Shown: positions 8,067-16,815 of the stretch, in pieces
Layout of the letters: the number at the start of each line of letters is the position of its first letter
Position numbering within the stretch: position 1 is the stretch's first letter
Source of the DNA: Streptomyces griseomycini
GTDB lineage: Bacteria; Actinomycetota; Actinomycetes; Streptomycetales; Streptomycetaceae
Direction of reading: 5' to 3'
Length of the DNA stretch: 64,000 bases
NCBI RefSeq assembly: GCF_014203535.1
Contig: NZ_JACHJI010000012.1
Location: 124,001 to 188,000, forward strand
Position numbers and translations under genes: made by a program
The notes under the pieces: model-generated
The model's database searches: none
The model's input: only the letters and a program-made list of their open reading frames with translations
Told to the model about the DNA's origin: nothing

Positions 8067-9050
8067 TCAGACGTCCTGCCCGCTGCCGCCGCCCGACGAC
8101 ACCTCGATGCCCTCGGTGATCTCGTCGAGGACGGACTGGCTCTGATCGGTGTCCACGCCGAAGCGGACCACGACGATCTGCTGCGGCTGCGCGGGGGAGG
8201 GGAAGGCCAGCGACTGGACGTACCCGTCGGCGCCCTTGCTGGTGACCGCCTTCCAGCGCACCAGGTAGCCCTTCTGCCCGGCCACGGTCACCGCCTCGGA
8301 CGCGAGCACCTCGTGCGAGGTGATCCTTCCGTAGGAGTCGCCGCCGTAGGACTCCTCGGCGTTCGAGGAGATGTCCGCCTTGGCGACCTCCTCGGCGGTG
8401 GAGCCGCGCGTGCCGAGCGCTCGGGCCGGCGCCGAGTACGCCCCGCCCTTGGTGCAGGTCTTGGAGGTGTTGCCGGGGCACTCGTACGAGTCCTCCGACG
8501 TCACCTGGGCGCCCACCGGGAGCTCCTGGCCGTACCAGCCGTCCGGGACGGGCAGGCTGATCCCGCTCAGCGCGTCGGTCACCGACCCGCTCTCGACCCG
8601 CGGCGGCCCGGACGTGTCCGGCCCCGGGCTCTCACCACCGCCGCCCGGGCCGCCGTCCCGACCGCCCGGTTCCTGCGCGGTCGCGGTGCCGCCGCCCCCG
8701 CCGTCGCCGTCGGCCAGCGCGTACACGCCGACCCCGATGCTCGCCAGCACGGCGACGGCCGCGGCGACGGCTATCCCGATCCGCACCCCGCGCCCCCGGC
8801 CGGACGGCGCCTGCGCGGGATGCCCCGGATACGCCGGATACCCCGGATACCCCGGATGCCCCGGGTACGCCGGGTGGGCCGGGTACGCCGGCCCTGCCGC
8901 GCCGCCCGCGGGGGGACCCCAGCCGGCGGCCGACCCCGCCGGACGGACCTGGTCGGTCCAGGCCCTGCCGTCCCACCAGCGCTCGGTGGGCGGTCCGTCA
9001 TTCTGCTGCCCGGGGTCGGGGTACCACCCGGGAGGAGTCACCTGCGTCAT
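8067..9050 (-). CDS. DUF2510-domain single-pass membrane protein
   Basis: This 327-residue protein starts with a DUF2510 motif (PPGWYPDP...WWDGRAWTD, residues 6-32). A Tyr/Pro/His/Gly repeat follows (about 56-79, units such as AYPGHPGYPG). One membrane helix (about 90-112), a Gly/Pro linker and an exported C-terminal domain of about 180 residues come next. The two cysteines in SYECPGNTSKTCTK may form a disulphide. The C-terminal domain is of unknown function, perhaps lipoprotein-like or PsbP-like. A TACGGT box ends 6 bases before the ATG, so the mRNA is probably leaderless. Confidence 0.8.
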   Translation of the reverse strand: MTQVTPPGWYPDPGQQNDGPPTERWWDGRAWTDQVRPAGSAAGWGPPAGGAAGPAYPAHPAYPGHPGYPGYPAYPGHPAQAPSGRGRGVRIGIAVAAAVAVLASIGVGVYALADGDGGGGGTATAQEPGGRDGGPGGGGESPGPDTSGPPRVESGSVTDALSGISLPVPDGWYGQELPVGAQVTSEDSYECPGNTSKTCTKGGAYSAPARALGTRGSTAEEVAKADISSNAEESYGGDSYGRITSHEVLASEAVTVAGQKGYLVRWKAVTSKGADGYVQSLAFPSPAQPQQIVVVRFGVDTDQSQSVLDEITEGIEVSSGGGSGQDV

Positions 9051-9559
9051 GCCCCCACCGTATGAGGCGTCGGTGAAAGCCGGATGAGAGAGGTCCGTCA
9101 CGCGCCGGGCGGCCCCGAGCCCCGCACTCCTCCGGCAGCCCCGCGCGTGCACCCGACGGGCCCGCGCCGCACACCCGGTCCCACTCGGCCGGCACCCCCG
9201 ACGGGCCCGTGCGGCGCCTCCGCCCGGCGCCCCCGTCCGGTCCATCCGGATGCCCGGTCCACCCGGAGCCCCGGCAGGTCCGCGCGGCGCGTCCGGCGGT
9301 CCCGCACGGCGCGCTCGGTCCGGGCCGCTCGGCCGTTCGCTCCGGCCGTACCTCCCGATCCGCCCTGCGGCCCCCTCCATCTCCCTTCTCCTTGACGGGT
9401 GTTGACCCTCGGACCCCTGGTGAGGGGCGACACGCGTCGACTCCCCGCACCCGGTGTCACCCGTCACGGCAGCAGCTGCCCCGACCGGCCACCGTCGGGG
9501 CGGCCGGAGGACTACGCTCGATGTCTGTACGTCGTTCGGGCGACTGGGGAGGTAGCGGG
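9051..9559. other. Gene-less stretch upstream of the ATPase gene
   Basis: No convincing gene is present. Frames here are Pro/Arg/Gly-rich shadows. Position 9057-9062 is the -10 box of the leftward DUF2510 gene. Near the other end, TACGCT (9513-9518) is a candidate -10 for the rightward ATPase gene. Two TTGAC-like boxes occur around 9393-9406. Confidence 0.5.
9057..9062 (-). promoter_or_regulatory. -10 box of leaderless DUF2510 gene
   Basis: TACGGT on the minus strand ends 6 bases before ATG 9050. This places the transcription start at or next to the start codon. Confidence 0.55.
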
Positions 9560-12247
9560 ATGACGGAGGTACGGCCCACAGCCGCCGCCTCGGCTTCCCT
9601 GTGGGAGCGCGACGAGGAAGTCGCCGCCATCGCACAGGCGATCGACACCCTGTGCGCGGACCGCTCCTCGCCCGGCAGCCTGCTGGTGCTCCGCGGCGAG
9701 GCGGGCCTCGGCAAGACCGCGCTGCTGGCCGAGACCCGGCGCATCGCCGAACGGCGCGGCTGCACCGTGTGGTCCGCCCGCGGCGGCGAGACCCTGCGTT
9801 CCGTCCCCTTCAACGTCGTACGCCAACTCCTCCAGCCCGCCCTCGTGTCGATGCTCCCGGAAGAGGCGCGCGAGTACCTCGGCGACTGGTACGACATCGC
9901 CGGCCCCGCCCTCGGCATAACGGAGCCCGGCGCCCGGCACGCCGACCCGCAGGGCGTGTGCGAGGGACTGATCGCCGCCGTGCGCCGGCTGGCCCGCCGG
10001 GACTGGCCGCTGGTGCTGCTGATCGACGACGCCCACTGGGCCGACCAGGAGACCCTGCACTGGCTCGCCGGGTTCGTCGAACGCCTGGCGGACCTGTCCG
10101 TCCTCGTCGTGGTCGCCCGTCGGCCCGGTGAGATCTCCGGAACGAGCGCCCGCCACCTGGACGCCGTCACCGCCGCGGCCGACCGCCCCTGCACCACCCT
10201 GGCCGCCCTCACCCCGGCCGCCACGGCCGGACTCACCCGCGCCACGCTGGGCGAGAACGCCGACGCCGCGTTCTGCCGCGAGGTGTGGGCCGTCACCGGC
10301 GGCAACCCCTACGAGACCGTCGAACTCCTCGCCAAGGTCCAGGACAGCGAACTCGAACCGGTCGAGGCCCACGCCGGTGAACTGCGCGCCCTGAACCGCT
10401 CCGCCCGCGGCGGCGGCCTCGTCGCCCGCCTGGAACAACTCGGCATAGACGCCACCCGGTTCGCCTGGGCCGCCGCCATCCTCGGCTCCGACATCACCGT
10501 CGACCTGGTGGCCCGGCTCGCCACCCTCGACCACGACGACGCCGTCCGCTGCGCCGAACTCCTGCGCGCCGCCCGCATACTCACCGCCCCCGACCCGTCC
10601 ACGGGCCGCACCGGGCCCGCCGACCTCGAGTTCGTCCACCCGCTGATCGCCACCGCCGTCTACAACTCCATCCCCGACGCCCTGCGCCGCGCCATGCACG
10701 GCATCGCCGCCCGGATCGTCACCGACTCCGGGCGCGGCGCCGCGGCGGCCGCCCGCCACCTCCTCGAGGTCCACCCGGACGACGACGAGGAACTCGTCGG
10801 GCAACTGCGCGACGCCGCCCGCGAACACCTCGCCGTCGGCGCCCCGGACGCCGCCCGCCGCTGCCTCGAACGCGCCCTGGAGGAACCGCCGCGCCCGGAG
10901 GTCCACGCGCACGTGCTCCACGAACTGGGCCGCGCCACCTTCCTCACCGCACCCGCCCGGACCATCGGCCACCTGCGGGCCGCGCTCGGCATGCCCGGCC
11001 TCGACGGCGAGGAGCGGGTGGACGCCGTGGTCCGGCTGTCCCAGGCGCTCCTCCACAACGACCAGATGGAGGAGGCCGTCCGCACCGTCGAGACGGAGGC
11101 CGCCCGGCTCGGAACCGGTCCCGCCCACCTGCGGCTGCGGGCCGTGCAGTTCATGTGGGAGGGAATCCACGCCGGCGAGGCCACCTCCCCCGACCGCTCC
11201 GAGCGGCTGGCCGAACTCGCCGCCACCTGCACCGGCCGGGACAACTCCGAACGCGCGCTCCTCATCCTGCGCGGCTTCGACGCCATGATGCGCGGCGAGA
11301 ACGCCGAGGAGGTCGCCGAACTCTGCGACCGCGCCCTCGTCAACGGCCGCCTCGCCCCCGGACTCGGCTGGACCGACGCCGAGTGGGGCGTCGAGCTGAT
11401 GCTGGCCAGTGCCTACGCCTACACCGACCGGCTCGACCGCGCCGAGAGCCTCTACAACGAGGCCCTGCGCGCCTACGAGACGGCGGGCTGGAGCGGCGGA
11501 CACCTGGTCCTGGCGCACGCCTACGTGGGACTCGCGCACCGCAGGCGGGGCCGGCTGACGGCGGCGGAGGCGTCACTGCGCGAGTCCCTGGACCTCGCCG
11601 AACGCGTCGGCCGCGGACTGCCCCTGTACTGGACGGCGACCTGCAACCTCGTCGACACGCTCCTCGCCCGCGGCCACGTCGACGAGGCCTGGGCGGTGGC
11701 CGAACGGCACGGCTTCGCGCCGCCCTACCCGTCCACCATCGTGCTGCCCGACCCGCGCTCCGTGCGCGGCCGGCTGCTGCTCGCCGTCGGCCGCACCGAG
11801 GAGGGCGTCAACGAGCTGGAGGCGGCGGAGAAGGCGGCGGCCGCCCGCGGCCACCACAACCCGGTGCACGTCTTCTGGGCCTCCGACCTCGCCCGCGCCC
11901 TCGCCGCCGAGGACCCCGCCCGTGCCGCCCGGCTCGCCGTCGACGTCCGCCGACAGGCCGAGCGCTTCGGCACGGACACCGCCATAGGAGAGGCCCTGCG
12001 CGTCGCCGCCGCCCTGGAGACCGGCCAGCGCGCGGTCCGCCTCGCCGCCCAGGCCGTCGGGTACCTGGAGTCGTCGCCCTGCCAGTACGAACACGCCGCG
12101 GCCCGCGTCGAGTACGGCATCCTCGCCCGCTCCCGGGACGACCTCGAGCGGGGCCTCGCGCTGGCGCGTTCCTGCGGCGCGGACGGCCTGGTGGAGCGGG
12201 CACGGGCGGAACTGGGGACGGGCGCGGGACCCGTGCCGTCCCGGTAG
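9560..12247 (+). CDS. LAL-type AAA ATPase/TPR protein lacking the C-terminal LuxR HTH
   Basis: This 895-residue protein has a STAND/LAL-type ATPase domain: Walker A GEAGLGKT (residues 46-53) and Walker B LLIDDAHWAD (153-162). Long TPR-like helical repeats extend to the C-terminus. The family normally ends with a LuxR helix-turn-helix, but this protein stops at ELGTGAGPVPSR. Only 70 bases separate it from the convergent pcaL gene, too little for a frameshifted HTH. GGGAGGT six bases upstream sets the start at 9560 over the in-frame ATG at 9521. It could be a signalling ATPase that acts through a partner. Its position next to the pca operon may be chance. Confidence 0.85.
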   Translation: MTEVRPTAAASASLWERDEEVAAIAQAIDTLCADRSSPGSLLVLRGEAGLGKTALLAETRRIAERRGCTVWSARGGETLRSVPFNVVRQLLQPALVSMLPEEAREYLGDWYDIAGPALGITEPGARHADPQGVCEGLIAAVRRLARRDWPLVLLIDDAHWADQETLHWLAGFVERLADLSVLVVVARRPGEISGTSARHLDAVTAAADRPCTTLAALTPAATAGLTRATLGENADAAFCREVWAVTGGNPYETVELLAKVQDSELEPVEAHAGELRALNRSARGGGLVARLEQLGIDATRFAWAAAILGSDITVDLVARLATLDHDDAVRCAELLRAARILTAPDPSTGRTGPADLEFVHPLIATAVYNSIPDALRRAMHGIAARIVTDSGRGAAAAARHLLEVHPDDDEELVGQLRDAAREHLAVGAPDAARRCLERALEEPPRPEVHAHVLHELGRATFLTAPARTIGHLRAALGMPGLDGEERVDAVVRLSQALLHNDQMEEAVRTVETEAARLGTGPAHLRLRAVQFMWEGIHAGEATSPDRSERLAELAATCTGRDNSERALLILRGFDAMMRGENAEEVAELCDRALVNGRLAPGLGWTDAEWGVELMLASAYAYTDRLDRAESLYNEALRAYETAGWSGGHLVLAHAYVGLAHRRRGRLTAAEASLRESLDLAERVGRGLPLYWTATCNLVDTLLARGHVDEAWAVAERHGFAPPYPSTIVLPDPRSVRGRLLLAVGRTEEGVNELEAAEKAAAARGHHNPVHVFWASDLARALAAEDPARAARLAVDVRRQAERFGTDTAIGEALRVAAALETGQRAVRLAAQAVGYLESSPCQYEHAAARVEYGILARSRDDLERGLALARSCGADGLVERARAELGTGAGPVPSR

Positions 12248-12316
12248 GACCCCGGGCGCCGCCCGTCACCACCGGACACCGCGGAGCCGTCTCCTCCTCG
12301 GGCCCGCCCGCGGGGC

Positions 12317-13456
12317 TCACCCCGGGTCGGGACGACCCGGCACGCCTTCCTCCTCCAGCACCCGCTGGGCCGTCGCGAACGCCGAGTTGGCCGCCGGCAC
12401 CCCGCAGTACACCGCCGTCTGGAGCAGCACCGCCCCGATCTCCTCGGGCGTGAGCCCGTTGCGGCGCGCCGCGCGGACGTGCATGGCCAACTCGTCGTGG
12501 TGGCCGTGCGCGACCAGCGCGGTGAGGGTGATCATGCTGCGCTCGCGGCGGCTGAGCGTCGGGTCGGTCCAGATCTCGCCCCAGGCGTAGCGCGAGATGA
12601 AGTCCTGGAAGCGCGCTGTGAAAGGGGTCTGCCGGGCCTGTGCCCGGTCCACGTGCGCGTCGCCCAGCACCGCGCGCCGCACCTCCGTGCCGCGCCGGGC
12701 GTCCCCGTCGAAGTGCGCCCGCAGCGCCGTCAGCACCGCCTCCGGACACTGCGCCGGCGCCAGGTGCGAGGCCCCCGGGATCTCCACGAGCGCGGCACCG
12801 GGCACCGCGTCCGCGATCTGCCGCAGATGCCCGGGCGGGGTCGCCGGGTCCTCCCGGCCGGCGACCAGCAGGGTCGGCGCTTCGATCTCCGCGAGCCGTT
12901 CCCGCAGGTCGAACGCGGCCAGCGCGTCGCAGCACGCGGCGTACGCCTCCGGATCGGCGTCCCGGTGGTCCCGCACCAGCCGCGGCACGGTGAACCCGGG
13001 GGTGAACCACCGGGCGTCGGCGCCCTTCGCCAGCCCGGCCAGCCCCTCGCGCCGCACCAGCGCCGCCCGCTCCTCCCACGGCCGCGCGCCGTTGAAGTGC
13101 GCCGAGGAGCAGATCACGGCCAGTGACGACACCCGCTCCGGGTGGTGCACGGCCAGGTGCAGTCCCACCGCACCGCCGAGCGAGACCCCGGCGTACCCGA
13201 ACCGCTCGATGCCGAGCGCGTCGGCGAGCGCCAGCACCAGCTCCGCCAGATCGCCCACGGTCGCACCGGGACCGATCAGCCCGGGCGCCGAACCGCCGTG
13301 CCCCGGCAGGTCCCAGCGGACCACCCGGTGCGCGGCCGACAGCTCGGGCGCCACCTTGTCCCACAGGGCGTACGACGTGCCGAGCGAGGGACCCAGGAGC
13401 AGTGGGGGAGCGGAAACGGGGCCTTCGGCGCGGTGGTTGAGGAGAATGCCGGTCAA
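12317..13456 (-). CDS. pcaL: Fused 3-oxoadipate enol-lactonase/4-carboxymuconolactone decarboxylase
   Basis: This 379-residue two-domain enzyme catalyses two successive steps of the protocatechuate branch of the beta-ketoadipate pathway. Residues 1-250 are an alpha/beta hydrolase (nucleophile Ser92 in GVSLGG; PGASHLAP near the catalytic His), the PcaD activity. Residues from about 258 to the end are a carboxymuconolactone decarboxylase (PcaC) domain with ISRYAWGEIW and AVYCGVPAANSAF. The fusion is the known actinobacterial PcaL arrangement. It starts with TTG at 13456, overlapping the pcaB stop (TTGA), and is last in the operon. Confidence 0.95.
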   Translation of the reverse strand: MTGILLNHRAEGPVSAPPLLLGPSLGTSYALWDKVAPELSAAHRVVRWDLPGHGGSAPGLIGPGATVGDLAELVLALADALGIERFGYAGVSLGGAVGLHLAVHHPERVSSLAVICSSAHFNGARPWEERAALVRREGLAGLAKGADARWFTPGFTVPRLVRDHRDADPEAYAACCDALAAFDLRERLAEIEAPTLLVAGREDPATPPGHLRQIADAVPGAALVEIPGASHLAPAQCPEAVLTALRAHFDGDARRGTEVRRAVLGDAHVDRAQARQTPFTARFQDFISRYAWGEIWTDPTLSRRERSMITLTALVAHGHHDELAMHVRAARRNGLTPEEIGAVLLQTAVYCGVPAANSAFATAQRVLEEEGVPGRPDPG

Positions 13457-14787
13457 CGTCGCTCCAGGGCACGGTCGGTGAGGACACCGGCGGAGCCGGT
13501 GTAACGGGCGGGGTCGGTGAGCTCGTCGAGCGCGACGTCCCTCAACGCGGGCTCACCGGCCAGGAGTCCGGCGAGCGGCTGTCCCTCGGCGTACGTCCGC
13601 CGGGCCAGCTCGGTGAGCAGTTCCTTCGCCCGGGTCCGGCCCAGCAGGGGCGCCAGCTCGGCGGACAGCCGCTCGGAGACGATCAGTCCGTGGGTGAGGC
13701 CGAGGTGTTCGCGCATGGTGTCGGGGTGCACCCGCAGCCCCTCGGTCAGTTCGGCGGCGTCCCGGGCGGCGCCGCCGGTCAGCCGGAGCAGGTCCCTGAG
13801 CGGTTCCCACTCGGCGTGCCAGGCCCCCGCCGGCCGCTCGTCCTCGGCCGCCAGGGATCCGTACAGGGTGGCCGCGAGCTGCGGCGCCCGCCGGGCGGCG
13901 GCCGCGATCAGCGTCGAGCGCACCGGGTTGGCCTTGTGCGGCATGGCGGACGAGCCGCCCCCGCTGCCCTCCGCGACCTCCGCGATCTCGGTGCGGGAGA
14001 GGGTGAGGACGTCCGCCGCGAGCTTGCCCAGCGCGCCGACGGTGAAGGCCAGGCACCCGGCGAGGTCGGCGATCGGCGTGCGCAGGGTGTGCCAGGGCAA
14101 CAGCGGTTCCCGCAGCCCGAGCTCACGGGCGTAGGCCGCCGGGAGTCCGGTCGCGTCCTCGGCCCCGTACGCCGTGAACGCCGCCAGCGTCCCGGCCGCA
14201 CCGCCGAGCTGGGCGGGAAGACCGTCCCGTACGGCCGTCACCCGGTCCCGCGCGTCGAGCACCAGCGACCGCCACCCGGCCGCCTTCAGCCCGAACGTCG
14301 TCGGTACGGCGTGCTGGGTGAGGGTGCGGCCCGGCATCGGGGTGTCGCGGTGCTCGGCGGCCAGGCGGGCCAACGCCCGCTCGGTGCGGCCGAGGTCGGC
14401 GAGGACGATGTCCAGGGTGCGGGCGGCGACCAGCATCGTCGCGGTGTCCATGATGTCCTGGCTGGTCGCGCCCCGGTGGACGTAGGGGCCGTACTCCGCG
14501 CCGACCGCCTCCGTCAGGTCCTCGACCAGGGGGATGACCGGATTCCCGCCCTCACGGGTGCGCTCCGCCAGGGAGCGGAGGTCGAAGCCGGCCGGGGCGG
14601 CCGCCTCGTCCACCGCCGCCGCGGCCTGCGCAGGGGCGAGCCCCAGCGCGGCCTGCGCCCGGGTCAGGGCGGCCTCCGCGTCGAGCAGCGCCCGCAGGTA
14701 CGCGTGGTCGCCGGTGGCGGCCGCGGCGGCGGCCCCCGCCCACCCGGGGGCGAGCGGACCGGTGTCGGCACAGGAGGGATTTTTCAC
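13453..14787 (-). CDS. pcaB: 3-carboxy-cis,cis-muconate cycloisomerase
   Basis: This 444-residue member of the fumarase/argininosuccinase superfamily lactonises 3-carboxymuconate, the product of PcaGH, to 4-carboxymuconolactone. The superfamily signature GSSAMPHKANPVRS is present, with GATSQDIMDTA nearer the N-terminus. It starts at GTG 14787, overlapping the pcaG stop by GTGA, and overlaps pcaL by four bases at its end, so translation is coupled through the operon. Confidence 0.95.
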   Translation of the reverse strand: MKNPSCADTGPLAPGWAGAAAAAATGDHAYLRALLDAEAALTRAQAALGLAPAQAAAAVDEAAAPAGFDLRSLAERTREGGNPVIPLVEDLTEAVGAEYGPYVHRGATSQDIMDTATMLVAARTLDIVLADLGRTERALARLAAEHRDTPMPGRTLTQHAVPTTFGLKAAGWRSLVLDARDRVTAVRDGLPAQLGGAAGTLAAFTAYGAEDATGLPAAYARELGLREPLLPWHTLRTPIADLAGCLAFTVGALGKLAADVLTLSRTEIAEVAEGSGGGSSAMPHKANPVRSTLIAAAARRAPQLAATLYGSLAAEDERPAGAWHAEWEPLRDLLRLTGGAARDAAELTEGLRVHPDTMREHLGLTHGLIVSERLSAELAPLLGRTRAKELLTELARRTYAEGQPLAGLLAGEPALRDVALDELTDPARYTGSAGVLTDRALERR

Positions 14788-15389
14788 CGGAACTCCAGGA
14801 AGACCGTCTCGCCCTCACCCTGAAGGCGGATGTCGAAACGGTACGTGCCGCGGCCCTCCTCCGCGGCGATCAGCGTGTCGCGGCGGTCGGCGTCGAGCCG
14901 GGACAGCAGCGGGTCCGCCGCCAGCGCCGCCCCGTCGCCCGGCAGGTAGATCCGGGTGAACAGGTGCACCAGCAGACCGCGCGCGAAGACGCACACGCTG
15001 AGGTACGGCGCGCTGTGGCCGCGCGCTCCGGGACGCAGCGTGCGCGCGTACCAGTGGCCGCTCGCGTCGGTCTGGATCCGCCCGAAGCCGGTGAACTCCA
15101 CGCCGTTGCGGCCCAGGAAGCCGCCGTTCGCCGGGTCGCGGCGCATCGAGCCGTCGACCCGGGGCAGGTTGCCGTCCGGGTCCGGTCCCCACAGCTCCAG
15201 CAGGGCGTCCGGCAGCGGGTCGCCGTTGCCGTCGTGCACGTACCCGTGCACGGTGACGGTGTCCGGGTGTCCCAGGGGGGCGATGTCCTCGCCACCGGGG
15301 AAGGGCAGGGCGTGGCCGTAGAAGGGGCCGACCGTGTGCGACGGGGTGGGCAGCACGGTCTCCGGACGGTTGGTGTCGATCTTCGTCAT
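14784..15389 (-). CDS. pcaG: Protocatechuate 3,4-dioxygenase alpha subunit
   Basis: This 201-residue alpha subunit of the ring-opening intradiol dioxygenase pairs with PcaH. It has the expected SHTVGPFYGHALPF opening and an intradiol core (ELWGPDPDGNLPRVD, GFGRIQTDASGHWYARTLRPG). As is usual for alpha subunits, it lacks the full set of Fe ligands found in PcaH. AAGGA lies 11 bases before the ATG, and five bases separate it from pcaH. Confidence 0.95.
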   Translation of the reverse strand: MTKIDTNRPETVLPTPSHTVGPFYGHALPFPGGEDIAPLGHPDTVTVHGYVHDGNGDPLPDALLELWGPDPDGNLPRVDGSMRRDPANGGFLGRNGVEFTGFGRIQTDASGHWYARTLRPGARGHSAPYLSVCVFARGLLVHLFTRIYLPGDGAALAADPLLSRLDADRRDTLIAAEEGRGTYRFDIRLQGEGETVFLEFR

Positions 15390-15394
15390 GCCGG

Positions 15395-16174
15395 TCAGCG
15401 TCCTTCTTCCGTCCAGGTGGCCCGCGGGCCGTCGAGCACGATGTCCCAGTGGTAGCCCATGGAGAACTCCGGCACGGACAGGCTGTGGTCGTACGTCGCG
15501 ACCAGCCGCTGCCGGGCGGCGTCGTCCGTCACCGACTGGATGATCGGGTCGTAGGGGAGGAGCGGATCGCCGGGGAAGTACATCTGCGTCACCAGCCGCT
15601 GGGTGAACGCCGTGCCGAAGACGGAGAAGTGGATGTGCGCCGGCCGCCAGGCGTTGAGGTGCTGGCGCCACGGGTACGGGCCCGGCTGGACGGTGGTGAA
15701 GCGGTAGCGGCCCTCGGCGTCGGTGAGGGCGCGGCCCACGCCGGTGAAGTTGGGGTCCAGCGGGGCGTCGTGCTGCTCGCGCTGGTGGGCGTAGCGGCCG
15801 GCCGAGTTGGCCTGCCAGATCTCCACCAGCTGGCCGCGCACCGGACGGCCGTCGCGGTCCAGCAGCCGGCCGGAGACGGTGATGCGCTCCCCGACCGGCT
15901 CCCCGGTGTGCTGCCGGGTGAGGTCGTTGTCGACCCCGGTGATGTCCCGCTCCCCGAACGCGGGGGAGGACAGCTCCACCAGCTCCGGGTCCCTGGACAC
16001 GTCGATGGCGACCAGCGGCTGCTTGGGGTGGCGCAGCACCGAGGAGCGGTACGGCGCGTAGTCGCGGCGCGGGTGGTGCTCGACGGGGGCGCCGTCGGCG
16101 ACCCGCTTCTGGTACGCGGCGTGCTCGGCCGCGACCTCCCGGTCGATGTCGGCTTGCGTCAGAGCGTCGGTCAC
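15395..16174 (-). CDS. pcaH: Protocatechuate 3,4-dioxygenase beta subunit
   Basis: This 259-residue iron-binding beta subunit cleaves protocatechuate between the hydroxylated carbons to 3-carboxymuconate. Visible signatures are VEIWQANSAGRYAH and PGPYPWRQHLNAWRPAHIHFSVFG. The latter carries the Tyr and the two His of the ferric site, and another ligand Tyr lies in the RYAH segment. It starts at GTG 16174, overlapping the pcaJ stop by GTGA, with GGAGGG upstream. Confidence 0.95.
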   Translation of the reverse strand: MTDALTQADIDREVAAEHAAYQKRVADGAPVEHHPRRDYAPYRSSVLRHPKQPLVAIDVSRDPELVELSSPAFGERDITGVDNDLTRQHTGEPVGERITVSGRLLDRDGRPVRGQLVEIWQANSAGRYAHQREQHDAPLDPNFTGVGRALTDAEGRYRFTTVQPGPYPWRQHLNAWRPAHIHFSVFGTAFTQRLVTQMYFPGDPLLPYDPIIQSVTDDAARQRLVATYDHSLSVPEFSMGYHWDIVLDGPRATWTEEGR

Positions 16175-16815
16175 GACAGGCCCTCCCCGAGGGTGAGTTC
16201 GGCTCCGGTCTTGGTGATGATCTCCTCGGCGGTCACGCCGGGAGCGGTCTCGACGAGGACGAGCCCGTCGCCGGTGACGTCGAGGACGCCGAGGTCGGTG
16301 ATGATCCGGTCGACGCACGCCCTGCCGGTCAGCGGCAGTGCGCACTCGGTGAGGATCTTCGGGGAGCCGTCCTTGGCGGTGTGGGTCATCACGACGATGA
16401 CCGTGCGGGCGCCGTGCACGAGGTCCATGGCCCCGCCGATCCCGGTGACGAGCTTGCCCGGGACGGCCCAGTTGGCCAGGTCCCCGCGCGCGGACACCTG
16501 CATCGCGCCGAGGACGGCGACGTCGACGTGCCCGCCCCGGATCATCGAGAAGGACAGCGCCGAGTCGAAGAAGGAGGCGCCCGGCAGGACGGTCACGGTC
16601 TCCTTGCCGGCGTTGATCAGGTCCGGGTCGACGGCGTCCTCGGCGGGGTAGGGACCGGTGCCCAGGATGCCGTTCTCGGACTCCAGCACCACCTCGACAC
16701 CGGGCGGGAGGTGGTTGGGGATGAGGGTGGGCAGGCCGATGCCGAGGTTGACGTACTGGCCGTCCCCCAGCTCGCGGGCCGCACGGGCGGCCATCTGCTC
16801 CCGTGTCCAGGCCAT
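16171..16815 (-). CDS. pcaJ: 3-oxoadipate CoA-transferase subunit B
   Basis: This 214-residue beta subunit activates 3-oxoadipate with CoA from succinyl-CoA. It shows the CoA-transferase family II signature LESENGILGTGP with the catalytic Glu, and NLGIGLPTLIPNHLP near the start. Its ATG overlaps the pcaI stop by one base (TGATG). In several actinomycete clusters a thiolase gene (pcaF) follows pcaJ. Here pcaH follows directly, with no thiolase. Confidence 0.93.
   Translation of the reverse strand: MAWTREQMAARAARELGDGQYVNLGIGLPTLIPNHLPPGVEVVLESENGILGTGPYPAEDAVDPDLINAGKETVTVLPGASFFDSALSFSMIRGGHVDVAVLGAMQVSARGDLANWAVPGKLVTGIGGAMDLVHGARTVIVVMTHTAKDGSPKILTECALPLTGRACVDRIITDLGVLDVTGDGLVLVETAPGVTAEEIITKTGAELTLGEGLS

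Noticed and set aside
9209..9559. Long N-terminal extension of the ATPase gene
   Set aside because: The region is low-complexity, a Shine-Dalgarno and conserved start lie at 9560, and a candidate promoter is at 9513-9518.
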